Shown here: positions 16,603 through 24,327 of the stretch, one piece after another
Numbering within the stretch: the stretch's first letter is position 1
Layout of the letters: every line of letters begins with the position of its first letter
Origin: an uncultured Oscillospiraceae bacterium
GTDB lineage: Bacteria > Bacillota > Clostridia > Oscillospirales > Ruminococcaceae
Length of the DNA: 26,789 nt
Reading direction: 5' to 3'
Assembly: GCA_900552945.1 (NCBI GenBank)
Contig: USBI01000022.1
Coordinates: forward strand, 1-26,789
The notes under the pieces: model-generated
Database searches by the model: none
Told to the model about the DNA's origin: nothing
The model's input: the letters and a program-made list of their open reading frames with translations, nothing else
Position numbers and translations under genes: made by a program

Positions 16603-16628
16603 GCCCTGCATTTGCAGGGCGTTTTTTT
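16603..16628 (+). terminator. Rho-independent terminator after degV
   Basis: GCCCTGC and GCAGGGC pair around the loop ATTT and are followed by G and seven T. A weaker A/T-rich hairpin (AAACCTT with AAGGTTT, 16675-16698, then T) lies downstream. Confidence 0.9.
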
Positions 16629-16731
16629 ACGAAAAACCCGCTAAAATACGCAATAACAATGAATTTTTCATGTTAAACCTTTAAAAAGGCGAAGGTTTTT
16701 TAGAAACGGGCGTTTTTTTCACGCAAAATAC

Positions 16732-16760
16732 TTGAAAAAAACGGAAAAATAAGCTATGAT
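16732..16760 (+). promoter_or_regulatory. Sigma-A-type promoter of the pgk operon
   Basis: -35 TTGAAA (16732-16737), 17-bp spacer and -10 TATGAT (16755-16760). The expected start is near 16767, directly before an inverted repeat. Confidence 0.8.
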
Positions 16761-16770
16761 TAATAGTGAA

Positions 16771-16797
16771 TTGTTAAGCTTATCACAAACTTAACAA
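16771..16797 (+). promoter_or_regulatory. Inverted repeat in the pgk leader, candidate operator
   Basis: TTGTTAAG (16771-16778) and CTTAACAA (16790-16797) are perfect inverted arms with an 11-base spacer. Arm centres are 19 bases apart, close to two helical turns. The site starts about four bases after the predicted transcription start, so a bound repressor could block the promoter. It could also form a weak RNA hairpin. Confidence 0.5.
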
Positions 16798-16823
16798 GAC
16801 ATTAGGATGAAAGGATGTATAGC

Positions 16824-18023
16824 ATGAGTTCGTTAAACAAAAAGTCTATCGAGGATATCGACGTATCGAACAAACGCGTACTTGCGCGCTGCGATTTTAA
16901 CGTCCCGCTCAAAGATGGCGTTATTACCAATGACAAGCGTATTGTTGCTGCTCTGCCGACCATCAAATACCTGATCGAGCATGGCGCGAAACTGATTCTC
17001 TGTTCCCACCTTGGCCGCCCGAAAGAGGGCTGGGAGCCGGAATTTTCTCTGGCACCGGTTGCAAAACGCCTTTCCGAGCTGCTTGGTAAAGAAGTTGTTA
17101 TGGCAAAAGACGTTATCGGTGAAGACGCAAAAGCAAAAGCTGCTGCTCTTAAAGCTGGCGACGTTATGCTTCTCGAAAACGTCCGTTACCACAAAGAAGA
17201 GAAGAAAAACGATCCTGCTTTCGCAAAAGAGCTTGCTTCTCTCGCTGAGATCTATGTAAACGACGCATTTGGTGCAGCACACAGAGCTCATGCTTCTACT
17301 GCTGGTGTTGCAGATTACCTGCCGGCTGTCTGCGGTTACCTGATGCAGAAAGAGATCGACTTCATCGGCAACACCATCGAGAATCCGAAACACCCGTTTG
17401 TTGCGATTCTGGGCGGCGCGAAAGTTTCCGATAAGATCGGTGTTATTGAAAACCTGATTGACAAGGTTGATACCCTTATCATCGGCGGCGGTATGGCTTA
17501 CACCTTCATGCGCGCTATGGGCAATACTACCGGTACTTCCATTTGTGAAGAAGACAAGTTGGATCTTGCTCGCGACCTGATGGTGAAAGCTCGTGCGAAA
17601 GGCGTCAACTTCTTAATTCCGGTTGACAACATTGTTGCGCGTGAATACAAAGAAGATTCTGTTTATATGCGGATTTATTCCGACGCGATTCCGGATGGCT
17701 GGATGGGTCTTGACATTGGGCCGACCACTCAGGAACTCTTCTCCAAAACTCTGAAAGGCGCTGGAACCGTAATTTGGAACGGACCGATGGGCGTTTCCGA
17801 GTGGGAGAATTTCGCAGCTGGTACCCGCGCTGTTGCGCAGGCAATTGCTGACGAAAGCGAAAACGGCGCGATTTCCGTTATCGGCGGCGGTGACTCGGTT
17901 GCAGCGGTTACCAAACTTGGCTACGCTGACAAGATGAGCCACATTTCCACCGGCGGCGGCGCTTCCCTGGAATTCATGGAAGGCAAGAAACTGCCGGGTA
18001 TTGAATGCCTGATGGATAAATAA
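16824..18023 (+). CDS. pgk: Phosphoglycerate kinase
   Basis: Pgk makes ATP and 3-phosphoglycerate from 1,3-bisphosphoglycerate and ADP in lower glycolysis. The 399 residues (ATG at 16824) match the family. Visible motifs are [15 protein letters not shown] near 18-32, [70 protein letters not shown] and the C-terminal [11 protein letters not shown] and [20 protein letters not shown]. The start could also be the ATG at 16815, three codons upstream; AAAGG at 16810-16814 suits the later one, and AGGA at 16804-16807 suits the earlier. It is first in pgk-tpiA-gpmI. Confidence 0.98.
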   Translation: MSSLNKKSIEDIDVSNKRVLARCDFNVPLKDGVITNDKRIVAALPTIKYLIEHGAKLILCSHLGRPKEGWEPEFSLAPVAKRLSELLGKEVVMAKDVIGEDAKAKAAALKAGDVMLLENVRYHKEEKKNDPAFAKELASLAEIYVNDAFGAAHRAHASTAGVADYLPAVCGYLMQKEIDFIGNTIENPKHPFVAILGGAKVSDKIGVIENLIDKVDTLIIGGGMAYTFMRAMGNTTGTSICEEDKLDLARDLMVKARAKGVNFLIPVDNIVAREYKEDSVYMRIYSDAIPDGWMGLDIGPTTQELFSKTLKGAGTVIWNGPMGVSEWENFAAGTRAVAQAIADESENGAISVIGGGDSVAAVTKLGYADKMSHISTGGGASLEFMEGKKLPGIECLMDK

Positions 18024-18043
18024 AAATCGTTTGTAGGAAAAGT

Positions 18044-18077
18044 AAAAGCTGCCGTCCGGTTTCGGGCGGCGGCTTTT
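18044..18077 (+). other. Intra-operon hairpin between pgk and tpiA
   Basis: AAAAGCTGCCGTCCG and CGGGCGGCGGCTTTT pair over 15 positions with two G-U pairs and a GTTT loop. The T-run is only four long. Partial termination, or a stabilising 3' structure for pgk mRNA that lowers tpiA and gpmI expression relative to pgk, are the likely roles. Confidence 0.7.
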
Positions 18078-18117
18078 CAAAACAAAGCCACAAATCAAAA
18101 AGAAAGAGGAAACGACT

Positions 18118-18885
18118 ATGAATAAAGCACTGCGTAAAGCTGTAATTGCCGGCAACTGGAAAATGAACAAGAACCGTGCAGAAGCGAAAGCTCTCATTGA
18201 AGAGATGAAACCGCTGGTTGCTGACGCGGACTGTGATGTCATTGTCTGCGTACCGTTTACAAACCTTGAAACCGCTCTGGAAGCAACCAAAGGAAGCAAC
18301 ATCAAAGTCGGCGCGGAAAACTGCCACTTTGAAAAATCCGGCGCATTCACCGGCGAGATTTCTGCTGATATGCTCACCGAGATGGGCGTTGAATATGTCA
18401 TCATTGGCCACAGCGAACGCCGTCAGTACTTCGGTGAGACCGATGTAACCGTAAACAAACGCACCCTCGCTGCTTTGAATGCTGGTTTAAAGGTTATCCT
18501 TTGTGTTGGTGAGATGCTGGAAGACCGCGAACACGGCATTACCGCGGAACTCGTTGCCATGCAGACCAAGATTGCGCTCAACGGTGTTTCTGCTGAAATG
18601 CTCAAAAACGTCATCGTCGCTTATGAGCCGGTATGGGCAATCGGCACCGGCAAAACCGCTACCGCTGAACAGGCAAACGAAGTAAACGCAATCATCCGCG
18701 CAACCGTTGCTTCCCTGTATGGAAAAGACGCTGCAGACGCTCTGACCGTTCAGTACGGCGGCTCCATGAACGCGAAAAACGCTGCAGAACTGCTGGCTCA
18801 GCCGGATGTTGACGGCGGCCTCATCGGCGGCGCTTCCCTGAAAGCGGAAGATTTCAGCATCATCGTAAAAGCAGCTTCCAAATAA
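18118..18885 (+). CDS. tpiA: Triosephosphate isomerase
   Basis: TpiA interconverts dihydroxyacetone phosphate and glyceraldehyde 3-phosphate. The 255 residues hold all catalytic residues: Asn and Lys in AGNWKMN near 11-17, His98 in IIGHSERRQ, and Glu170 in VAYEPVWAIGTG with the phosphate-gripping loop 6. The C-terminus has QYGGSMNAKNA and GGLIGGASL, the phosphate-binding loops. AGAGG lies before the ATG at 18118. It is separated from pgk by 94 bases containing a strong hairpin, and gpmI follows after 18 bases. Confidence 0.98.
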   Translation: MNKALRKAVIAGNWKMNKNRAEAKALIEEMKPLVADADCDVIVCVPFTNLETALEATKGSNIKVGAENCHFEKSGAFTGEISADMLTEMGVEYVIIGHSERRQYFGETDVTVNKRTLAALNAGLKVILCVGEMLEDREHGITAELVAMQTKIALNGVSAEMLKNVIVAYEPVWAIGTGKTATAEQANEVNAIIRATVASLYGKDAADALTVQYGGSMNAKNAAELLAQPDVDGGLIGGASLKAEDFSIIVKAASK

Positions 18886-18903
18886 GGAAGGCGAGGTATT
18901 AGC

Positions 18904-20421
18904 ATGAAAAAACCATTAGCGCTTATTATCATGGACGGTTTTGGCTATAATCCGTCGGATTACGGCAACGCGATCGCCGCAGCCAAAACCCCGAATCTGG
19001 ACAAACTGCTGGCAGAATGCCCGCACACCCTGATCGGCGCATCCGGCATGGATGTCGGCCTTCCGGACGGACAGATGGGCAACTCCGAAGTTGGTCACAC
19101 CAATATCGGTGCAGGCCGTATCGTTTACCAGGAACTGACCCGCATTACCAAATCCATTCAGGATGGCGACTTCTTCCAGAACGAAGCATTTACTGCCGCA
19201 GTGGAAAACTGCAAAAAGAACGGTTCTGCCCTGCATTTGATGGGCTTGATGTCTGACGGCGGCGTACACAGCCACAACAGCCATTTGTTTGCGCTGGTCG
19301 AGCTTGCCAAAAAAGCCGGACTAGAAAAGGTTTACGTTCACTGCTTTATGGATGGTCGTGACGTTCCGCCGACCTCCGGCAAAGACTTTATCGCTGAACT
19401 TCAGGCGAAACTCAACGAAATCGGCGTTGGAAAAATTGCGAGCATCATGGGCCGTTACTATGCGATGGACCGTGACAACCGCTGGGAGCGTGTTGAAAAA
19501 GCGTATGCTGCCATGGTTTACGGCGAAGGCAACAAGAATGCCGACCCGGTAGACACCATGGAACAGTCTTACGCCGCGGATGTGACCGATGAATTCGTTG
19601 TCCCGACCGTCTGCGCAGAAGGCGCGACTGTCAGCGCAAACGACAGCGTCATCTTCTTCAACTTCCGTCCGGACCGTGCGAGAGAGATTACCCGCACTTT
19701 TGTTGACCCGGATTTCAACGGCTTTGAACGCAAAAAAGGCTTCTTCCCGCTCTACTTTGTCTGCATGACACAGTATGACGCGACGATGCCAAACGTTGAA
19801 GTTGCTTTCAAACCGCAAAAGCTGACCAATACCTTTGGTGAATACATCAGCAAAAACGGTTTGACCCAGCTCCGCATTGCGGAAACCGAAAAATACGCAC
19901 ATGTTACCTTCTTCTTCAACGGCGGTGTAGAAACCACCTTCGAGGGCGAAGACCGTGCGTTGATCCCCTCCCCGAAAGTCGCGACCTACGACTTGAAACC
20001 GGAGATGAGCGCCTACGAAGTTTGTGACGAAGTGGTTTCCCGTATCAATTCCGGAAAATACGACGTCATCATCCTCAACTACGCGAACTGCGATATGGTT
20101 GGTCACACCGGTATTTTTGACGCGGCTGTCGCCGCTGTAGAAGCGGTCGATACCTGCATTGGCAAAACCGTGGACGCTATCCTCGCGCAGGGCGGTGCGG
20201 CGCTGATTACTGCCGACCACGGCAACGCTGACCAGATGTACGAAGCGGACGGTTCCCCGTTCACAGCGCACACAACCAACCCGGTCCCGCTCATTGGCGT
20301 TGGTCTGGATGGAAAAGAGCTCAAAGACGGCGGTAAGCTCGCCGATCTTGCTCCGACCATGCTGGAGATTCTCGGACTGGAAAAACCGGCTGAGATGGAC
20401 GGCACATCTCTCTTAAAATAA
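18904..20421 (+). CDS. gpmI: 2,3-bisphosphoglycerate-independent phosphoglycerate mutase
   Basis: GpmI converts 3-phosphoglycerate to 2-phosphoglycerate through a phosphoserine intermediate and needs two Mn ions. The 505 residues match the alkaline phosphatase superfamily enzyme. The metal-binding Asp is in IIMDGFGYN (Asp11), the catalytic Ser in [15 protein letters not shown] (Ser61), and other motifs are [49 protein letters not shown] and [19 protein letters not shown] lies upstream of the ATG. It is the last gene of the operon and is followed by a terminator; enolase is not here. Confidence 0.98.
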   Translation: MKKPLALIIMDGFGYNPSDYGNAIAAAKTPNLDKLLAECPHTLIGASGMDVGLPDGQMGNSEVGHTNIGAGRIVYQELTRITKSIQDGDFFQNEAFTAAVENCKKNGSALHLMGLMSDGGVHSHNSHLFALVELAKKAGLEKVYVHCFMDGRDVPPTSGKDFIAELQAKLNEIGVGKIASIMGRYYAMDRDNRWERVEKAYAAMVYGEGNKNADPVDTMEQSYAADVTDEFVVPTVCAEGATVSANDSVIFFNFRPDRAREITRTFVDPDFNGFERKKGFFPLYFVCMTQYDATMPNVEVAFKPQKLTNTFGEYISKNGLTQLRIAETEKYAHVTFFFNGGVETTFEGEDRALIPSPKVATYDLKPEMSAYEVCDEVVSRINSGKYDVIILNYANCDMVGHTGIFDAAVAAVEAVDTCIGKTVDAILAQGGAALITADHGNADQMYEADGSPFTAHTTNPVPLIGVGLDGKELKDGGKLADLAPTMLEILGLEKPAEMDGTSLLK

Positions 20422-20440
20422 GAGAATAAAAGCAAACAAA

Positions 20441-20470
20441 AAGGAAGCCTTTGACAGGCTTCCTTTTTTT
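20441..20470 (+). terminator. Rho-independent terminator after gpmI
   Basis: AAGGAAGCCT and AGGCTTCCTT pair perfectly around the loop TTGAC and run into further T. It ends the pgk-tpiA-gpmI transcript. Confidence 0.92.
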
Positions 20471-20489
20471 ATTTTATATAATCCAAACG

Positions 20490-20592
20490 CTAAAATTCTT
20501 TGCGGCGGTAGATGGAAAGCGAGCAAAGAAATGAGACTGGCAGAAGAATAATCACAGCAAAACCAACACACGGCGCTACTGTTTTGGCGTCA
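20490..20592 (-). pseudogene. C-terminal remnant of an ABC-2 permease paralogue
   Basis: Translated on the minus strand this stretch gives about 33 residues ending VSFLCSLSIYRRKEF and then TAG. These match the end of the intact permease gene at 22859-23482, with 25 of 33 residues the same by my hand alignment; the DNA is about four-fifths identical and the similarity runs on past the stop into the T-run of the flanking terminator. Homology stops abruptly at about 20591, where a TGA appears in another minus frame. The rest of the gene is missing. The divergence says this was a separate paralogue rather than a fresh copy. Confidence 0.8.
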
Positions 20593-20760
20593 ACGCAAAA
20601 GGGTTACAGCCAACCCAAATACATGCCTTTTCCTCTCGTTCTCAACGGTATTTCCATCAAAAGCATTTTTTCGTTTGATGAACAGCGCAAGATTCACCGA
20701 ATAGGATTTTGGGAGAAGCGAAATTTGTTTAGTATTAATGCATAATTTATGATTATTGTG
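20593..20760. other. Unassigned stretch, possible repeat or gene fragment
   Basis: This 168-bp piece joins the permease remnant to the promoter of the secreted-protein gene. Both strands stay open over most of it: the plus frame ends at TAA near 20743 (ending KRNLFSINA), and the minus frame ends at TGA 20590-20592 (ending HVFGLAVTLLR). Neither has a ribosome binding site that fits, and I recognise neither product. It may be a dispersed intergenic repeat or the edge of an inserted segment. Confidence 0.4.
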
Positions 20761-20789
20761 TTGAATTTTTTATATATTCATTGTAATAT
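20761..20789 (+). promoter_or_regulatory. Promoter of the accessory two-gene module
   Basis: -35 TTGAAT (20761-20766), 17-bp spacer and -10 TAATAT (20784-20789), in very AT-rich DNA. It lies about 35 bases upstream of a short leader ORF. Background AT content makes chance matches more likely here. Confidence 0.55.
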
Positions 20790-20823
20790 ATGTATGTAAA
20801 ATATTTGAAAGAGGGAGATACCA

Positions 20824-20883
20824 GTGCAACAAAAATTCTTCGCCAATACTCTTCCAACTACATTAAACCTTGATGTGACTTAA
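20824..20883 (+). CDS. 19-codon leader peptide candidate
   Basis: A GTG-started frame encodes MQQKFFANTLPTTLNLDVT, too short for standard gene calling. GAGGGAG at 20811-20817 gives a good six-base spacer. Its TAA stop (20881-20883) overlaps the AAGGAG ribosome binding site of the next gene, so ribosomes ending here would sit on that site. This geometry suggests translational coupling or attenuation-like control. I recognise no sequence family, and no codon run points to a specific amino acid signal. Confidence 0.45.
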   Translation: MQQKFFANTLPTTLNLDVT

Positions 20884-20892
20884 GGAGAGAAA

Positions 20893-21961
20893 ATGATGAA
20901 AAAATATTCAAAAAAAAATAACATCAGTACTATTAACGCTGACACTGATATTTGGTTGCACTTGTCTTTGGGCTTCAGCGGAAACTGCCAAGGTTTCCCC
21001 GGACGAACATTACATTGCTTTAATGAAAGCGACTGACTGGTCACTATATGAAGACCACTCCATAAACATACAAAGGGCACAGATACCGGACTATCTTCTC
21101 AACCAAATGACGACGGAACAGCTAATCAATGCGGTTTTACACTATCCATATCTGATTGATATGCTATGTTATGATACCTACTCAGCTGGCTTTGAGTCAG
21201 TATCCAAATATTTCAACGGCCTTAGTGAACTACTCAATCGTAAAGACAGTGCACAAAAACTTGCAGAGCGGTTGGAATCCACACCAGTTCAACGATCACA
21301 CTCAGTAGATGGCGAAGCTGTGATGAACGGCATGTTTTTGGATGTGCTTCTCGCCCAGCCAGAATTCATGAATCAGTTTTCCGAACAGGAAACTGAAGAA
21401 GTTCTTGAAATGGTAGATAAGACCATAGAAGAACGCCTCACCCAACCAGATATTTACGGTGAAACAGAAGCATATATGTTTTACCAAGCAGCAAATGAGA
21501 ACATTGAGGCTTATATAACCTATGCTGTTGTCTATACGCCGAAGAACACACCTGTTAATGTGCTGGCAAAAGGAGCATCAACACCTGTAGCTTCACAACA
21601 ATATTGGATTGAATATGTTAAAAATGGTTATCCAACAGCAAACATTATTGGGCCCGCTGATGAAAATTTCAACTGCCATTCTTATGCATGGTACTCACAA
21701 TCTCGAGATAACCCGTATTGGATGCCTGATGAAGAGGCTAATAAATATATGAATGATGGAAGCTATCGAAAGATATCTGGATTTCAGGAGAGTGCAAAAA
21801 TTTATTACGGCAGTGACACTTTAGGAAGACATTCTGGCATTTGTTTTGTAGAAGGTCTCGTCTATTCCAAATGGGGATCAGGTCCTTTAGTTTCTCATAA
21901 ATGGACAAATTGTCCATACTATAATGTAGCTACACCTGTATCGTATTGGGTACTTGCTTGA
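20893..21961 (+). pseudogene. Secreted cysteine-peptidase-like protein, frame broken at an A9 tract
   Basis: With AAGGAG upstream, the tandem ATG at 20893 opens a frame MMKKYSKK that hits nine A at 20910-20918 and then runs out of frame to a TGA near 21041. If the run had eight A, the frame continues as a clear signal peptide (basic start, hydrophobic core TSVLLTLTLIFGCTCL, cleavage after WASA) and joins the long frame ending at 21961, giving 355 residues. In that numbering an N-terminal helical domain (IPDYLLNQMTTEQLINAVLHY onward) is followed by a C-terminal domain with NCHSYAWY (Cys261), HSGICF (His313) and SKWG..H (His335). This order resembles NlpC/P60 or CHAP-like papain-fold enzymes, but that is inference. 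The gene is more AT-rich than its neighbours. It may be a pseudogene, phase-variable, or rescued by slippage at the A tract. Confidence 0.75.
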
Positions 21962-21994
21962 ATAAACAGCCTTTCTTGACCGGAGGGGAATCAT

Positions 21995-22792
21995 ATGAAG
22001 CACGCAAAGATAAAAGCGGCGCTGCTCGGTGTGCTCCTTGTTGCGGCGCTTGGTCTTTCCATCTATGTTATACAGGTAAATTCTTTCATTTGGCAATTCA
22101 GCGAGACAAACAATCCCTCTTCTGGTCCCGGAACAGAAAATGAAAGCAGTTTGCTTGAGCCGGAACCGTATCCAACAGTCCCGCTCTCCCGACTTGTGGA
22201 ATATTACGAGGGCCATCTTGACCCGGATATACCGAAAATAGAGGTGACCGCCCAAATTTACAGCAACAACTCCGCAGATGTTCGAAAACTCCCCTACGAT
22301 GCTGTCCTGCGCACAGATGCGGAAGAAACTGAGACCGACCGAAATAAAACCTGGTTTGCGGATTTAATGAACAACTTCCAATCTCTTCCGGTTTTATATG
22401 ACGGGTATTCTTTCGAACAGGAAACGCCCTCCCATCTGACAATTCGGTTTACAAAACCGCCGGATGGAAAAATAATCATAAAGGACTACGGTATTTCCGA
22501 TGTATACGGCATTGCTCATGAGGCAAACGGTATAGGGCCGGAAGCGGTAGGCTACATCCACACCTTTGAAGCTGCGCAGCAGTTGGAATTTGATTTATGG
22601 TTATATGACGGAATCCGTCTCAGTTCAGACCCTCCGCCATTGCGTGGTCTGCGAATTGAGTGCGAAATTGACGGAAATCCAACAGAGTATTACATTCTGT
22701 TTCAAACCGGCTACATGGGCGCTGGGTATATTCCTTTTTACGGAAAAGATCTTTCCCACCTCACGCCATTGGAAGTGCCGGAACAAGAGTAA
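21995..22792 (+). CDS. Membrane-anchored extracytoplasmic protein, function unknown
   Basis: The 265-residue product has a short basic N-terminus, a single hydrophobic helix near 8-27 (ALLGVLLVAALGLSIYVI) and no lipobox Cys, so it is either anchored by an uncleaved signal or cleaved weakly. A Ser/Pro/Glu-rich linker (about 35-60) precedes a folded domain of about 200 residues with aromatic-rich strands such as QLEFDLWLYDGI and YYILFQTGYMGAGYIPFYG. I recognise no family. GGAGGGG lies before the ATG at 21995. It follows the frameshifted secreted gene by about 33 bases and is ended by a terminator, so the two are likely one transcript and may act together at the cell surface. Confidence 0.8.
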   Translation: MKHAKIKAALLGVLLVAALGLSIYVIQVNSFIWQFSETNNPSSGPGTENESSLLEPEPYPTVPLSRLVEYYEGHLDPDIPKIEVTAQIYSNNSADVRKLPYDAVLRTDAEETETDRNKTWFADLMNNFQSLPVLYDGYSFEQETPSHLTIRFTKPPDGKIIIKDYGISDVYGIAHEANGIGPEAVGYIHTFEAAQQLEFDLWLYDGIRLSSDPPPLRGLRIECEIDGNPTEYYILFQTGYMGAGYIPFYGKDLSHLTPLEVPEQE

Positions 22793-22808
22793 TGAAAAAA
22801 TAACGAAC

Positions 22809-22844
22809 GGCCAGAGCTTTTCTCAGCTCTGGCCTTCCTTTTTT
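22809..22844 (+). terminator. Rho-independent terminator after the accessory module
   Basis: GGCCAGAGCT and AGCTCTGGCC pair around TTTCTC and are followed by TTCC and six T. It ends the plus-strand module and lies tail to tail with the minus-strand permease gene, for which it could also slow readthrough. The sequence after it repeats that after the gpmI terminator. Confidence 0.88.
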
Positions 22845-22858
22845 ATATAATCCAAACG

Positions 22859-23482
22859 CTAAAATTCTTTACGGCGGTAGATGGAAAGCGAACAAAGAAA
22901 CGAAACCGCCAAAAGAAAGATCACAGCAACGCCAATACACAGCGATGCCGTTTTGATGTCGCTTAAAACAGACCATTCCACCGAAACATCAAACTTTGAA
23001 ATCAGCATGGAAGCCAGCACCGGCAGTATGGCAACTAGAAAAATGATAACACGTGCTTTTTCCACGCCAAATTTGAACATCAGCGGCAGCATGATGGACA
23101 CCAATGTGATCCCCAAAGCCAAAACACCTGCAACACCCAAAAAGTCTTCTGTAGTCACCGCGCCTTTTTGAATGGCCCAGATAAAAAACAGGCTTACAGT
23201 GCTGAGCACCACCATAAAACCAAGAGATAACAGATATTTACTCAAAATCACCGTGGTTCGAGAAACCGGCATACTGAGCGCCAACCGGTCCCAATGAGCC
23301 TTATCATCATAAGCCAGTGTATTGACCGGAAAAAAGATACCCAAAAAGATGGTAATAAACGAGAACACCTCTGCCATACCGTTTGCGGTAACAGCAACAA
23401 ACGCATAAACCAAAATAATAACAAGTGTAAGGAAAATATGCTGACGCATCATCAGCAAATCTTTCACCAAAAGCCCTTTCAT
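22859..23482 (-). CDS. ABC-2 type transporter permease
   Basis: This is the membrane subunit of a small ABC transporter. The 207 residues start MKGLLVKDLLMMRQHIF, typical of the ABC2_membrane_5 group, and have about six hydrophobic helices (near 15-34, 36-55, 82-105, 113-135, 142-162 and 178-200), with AYDDKAHWDRLALSMPVSR in the first cytoplasmic loop, the coupling region. Its start overlaps the ATPase gene by four bases. The GntR-ATPase-permease order resembles B. subtilis YtrA-type systems that respond to cell-envelope stress; the substrate is unknown. A decayed paralogue of its 3' end lies at 20490-20592. Confidence 0.9.
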   Translation of the reverse strand: MKGLLVKDLLMMRQHIFLTLVIILVYAFVAVTANGMAEVFSFITIFLGIFFPVNTLAYDDKAHWDRLALSMPVSRTTVILSKYLLSLGFMVVLSTVSLFFIWAIQKGAVTTEDFLGVAGVLALGITLVSIMLPLMFKFGVEKARVIIFLVAILPVLASMLISKFDVSVEWSVLSDIKTASLCIGVAVIFLLAVSFLCSLSIYRRKEF

Positions 23483-24324
23483 TTGACCTTCTCCTTCGTC
23501 AAAAACACCATAATTTCTTCAATACTTGCCGGATCGACTGGATACTCACGCGGGATCTTATGCCGCTGCACCAGTGCTTCGGTGCCGAACTGATGATTCC
23601 GCACACCGCACACAGCAGAACCCGGCAGCTGCGCAAGCTCGCTCTGCGAACAACGCAAAATTCCGTAATCCTGCAACAGACGGTCTTTTTCTTCGCACAA
23701 AAGAATCTTTCCCTTATGGATGAGGGTGATATAATCGCAAATCTTTTCCAAATCGCTGATGATATGGGACGAAAGGAAAACGGAGTGCTCCTCATCCTGA
23801 ATAAACTCGAGGAACAGATCGAGCAGCTCATCACGGACAATGGGATCCAGCCCGCTGGCCGGTTCGTCCATAATGAGAAGCTTTGCATGGTGCGACAGCG
23901 CCGCGGCAATCGAAAGTTTCACTTTCATTCCTTTCGAAAGCTCCTTGATTTTCTTCCCCATTGGAAGAGCAAAACGCGCTGTCAATTCCGTAAAGCGGGC
24001 ATCGTCCCAATTCCGGTAGGTGTGTTTTAAAATGGTTCGTACATTTTTTACCGTGAGCAGTTCGGGAAAGCAGGATTCATCCAGCACCACACCAATGTCC
24101 TCTTTCAAAGAAACCGGTGCAGATGAGATATTCTGTCCCAAAACCGAAACACTGCCGCTGTCAGCATGGATGAGGTCTAAAATCAACTTAATCGTTGTGC
24201 TTTTTCCGGCGCCGTTTTCGCCGATGAAGCCCATAATACATCCACCCGGCAGAGCAAAGCTCACCGAATCCAGCAAAAAGCCGTCATACTGTTTGCTGAC
24301 CTGTTCAAGCTGCAAAGCATACAT
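23479..24324 (-). CDS. ABC transporter ATP-binding protein
   Basis: This 281-residue cytoplasmic subunit powers the permease encoded next to it. The ABC motifs are complete: Walker A IGENGAGKST near 34-43, Q-loop region around VVLDESCFPELLTV, signature LSKGMKVKL near 129-137 (a Met/Lys variant of LSGGQ seen in this YtrB/BcrA-like group), Walker B LLIMDEP near 149-155 and the switch His in SSHI near 187. A C-terminal extension of about 60 residues follows. The gene starts three bases after the gntR stop and overlaps the permease gene by four bases, so the three are one operon. Confidence 0.95.
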   Translation of the reverse strand: MYALQLEQVSKQYDGFLLDSVSFALPGGCIMGFIGENGAGKSTTIKLILDLIHADSGSVSVLGQNISSAPVSLKEDIGVVLDESCFPELLTVKNVRTILKHTYRNWDDARFTELTARFALPMGKKIKELSKGMKVKLSIAAALSHHAKLLIMDEPASGLDPIVRDELLDLFLEFIQDEEHSVFLSSHIISDLEKICDYITLIHKGKILLCEEKDRLLQDYGILRCSQSELAQLPGSAVCGVRNHQFGTEALVQRHKIPREYPVDPASIEEIMVFLTKEKVK

Positions 24325-24327
24325 AAA

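Noticed and set aside
19321..20271. Minus-strand ORF of 316 codons opposite gpmI
   Set aside because: It is an antisense shadow of gpmI, whose catalytic motifs are intact; the composition (Val, Arg and Phe rich) is typical of antisense reading.
20512..20745. Plus-strand 77-codon ORF as a real gene
   Set aside because: Its first part is antisense to the permease remnant, it has no ribosome binding site, and the rest is equally open on the other strand.
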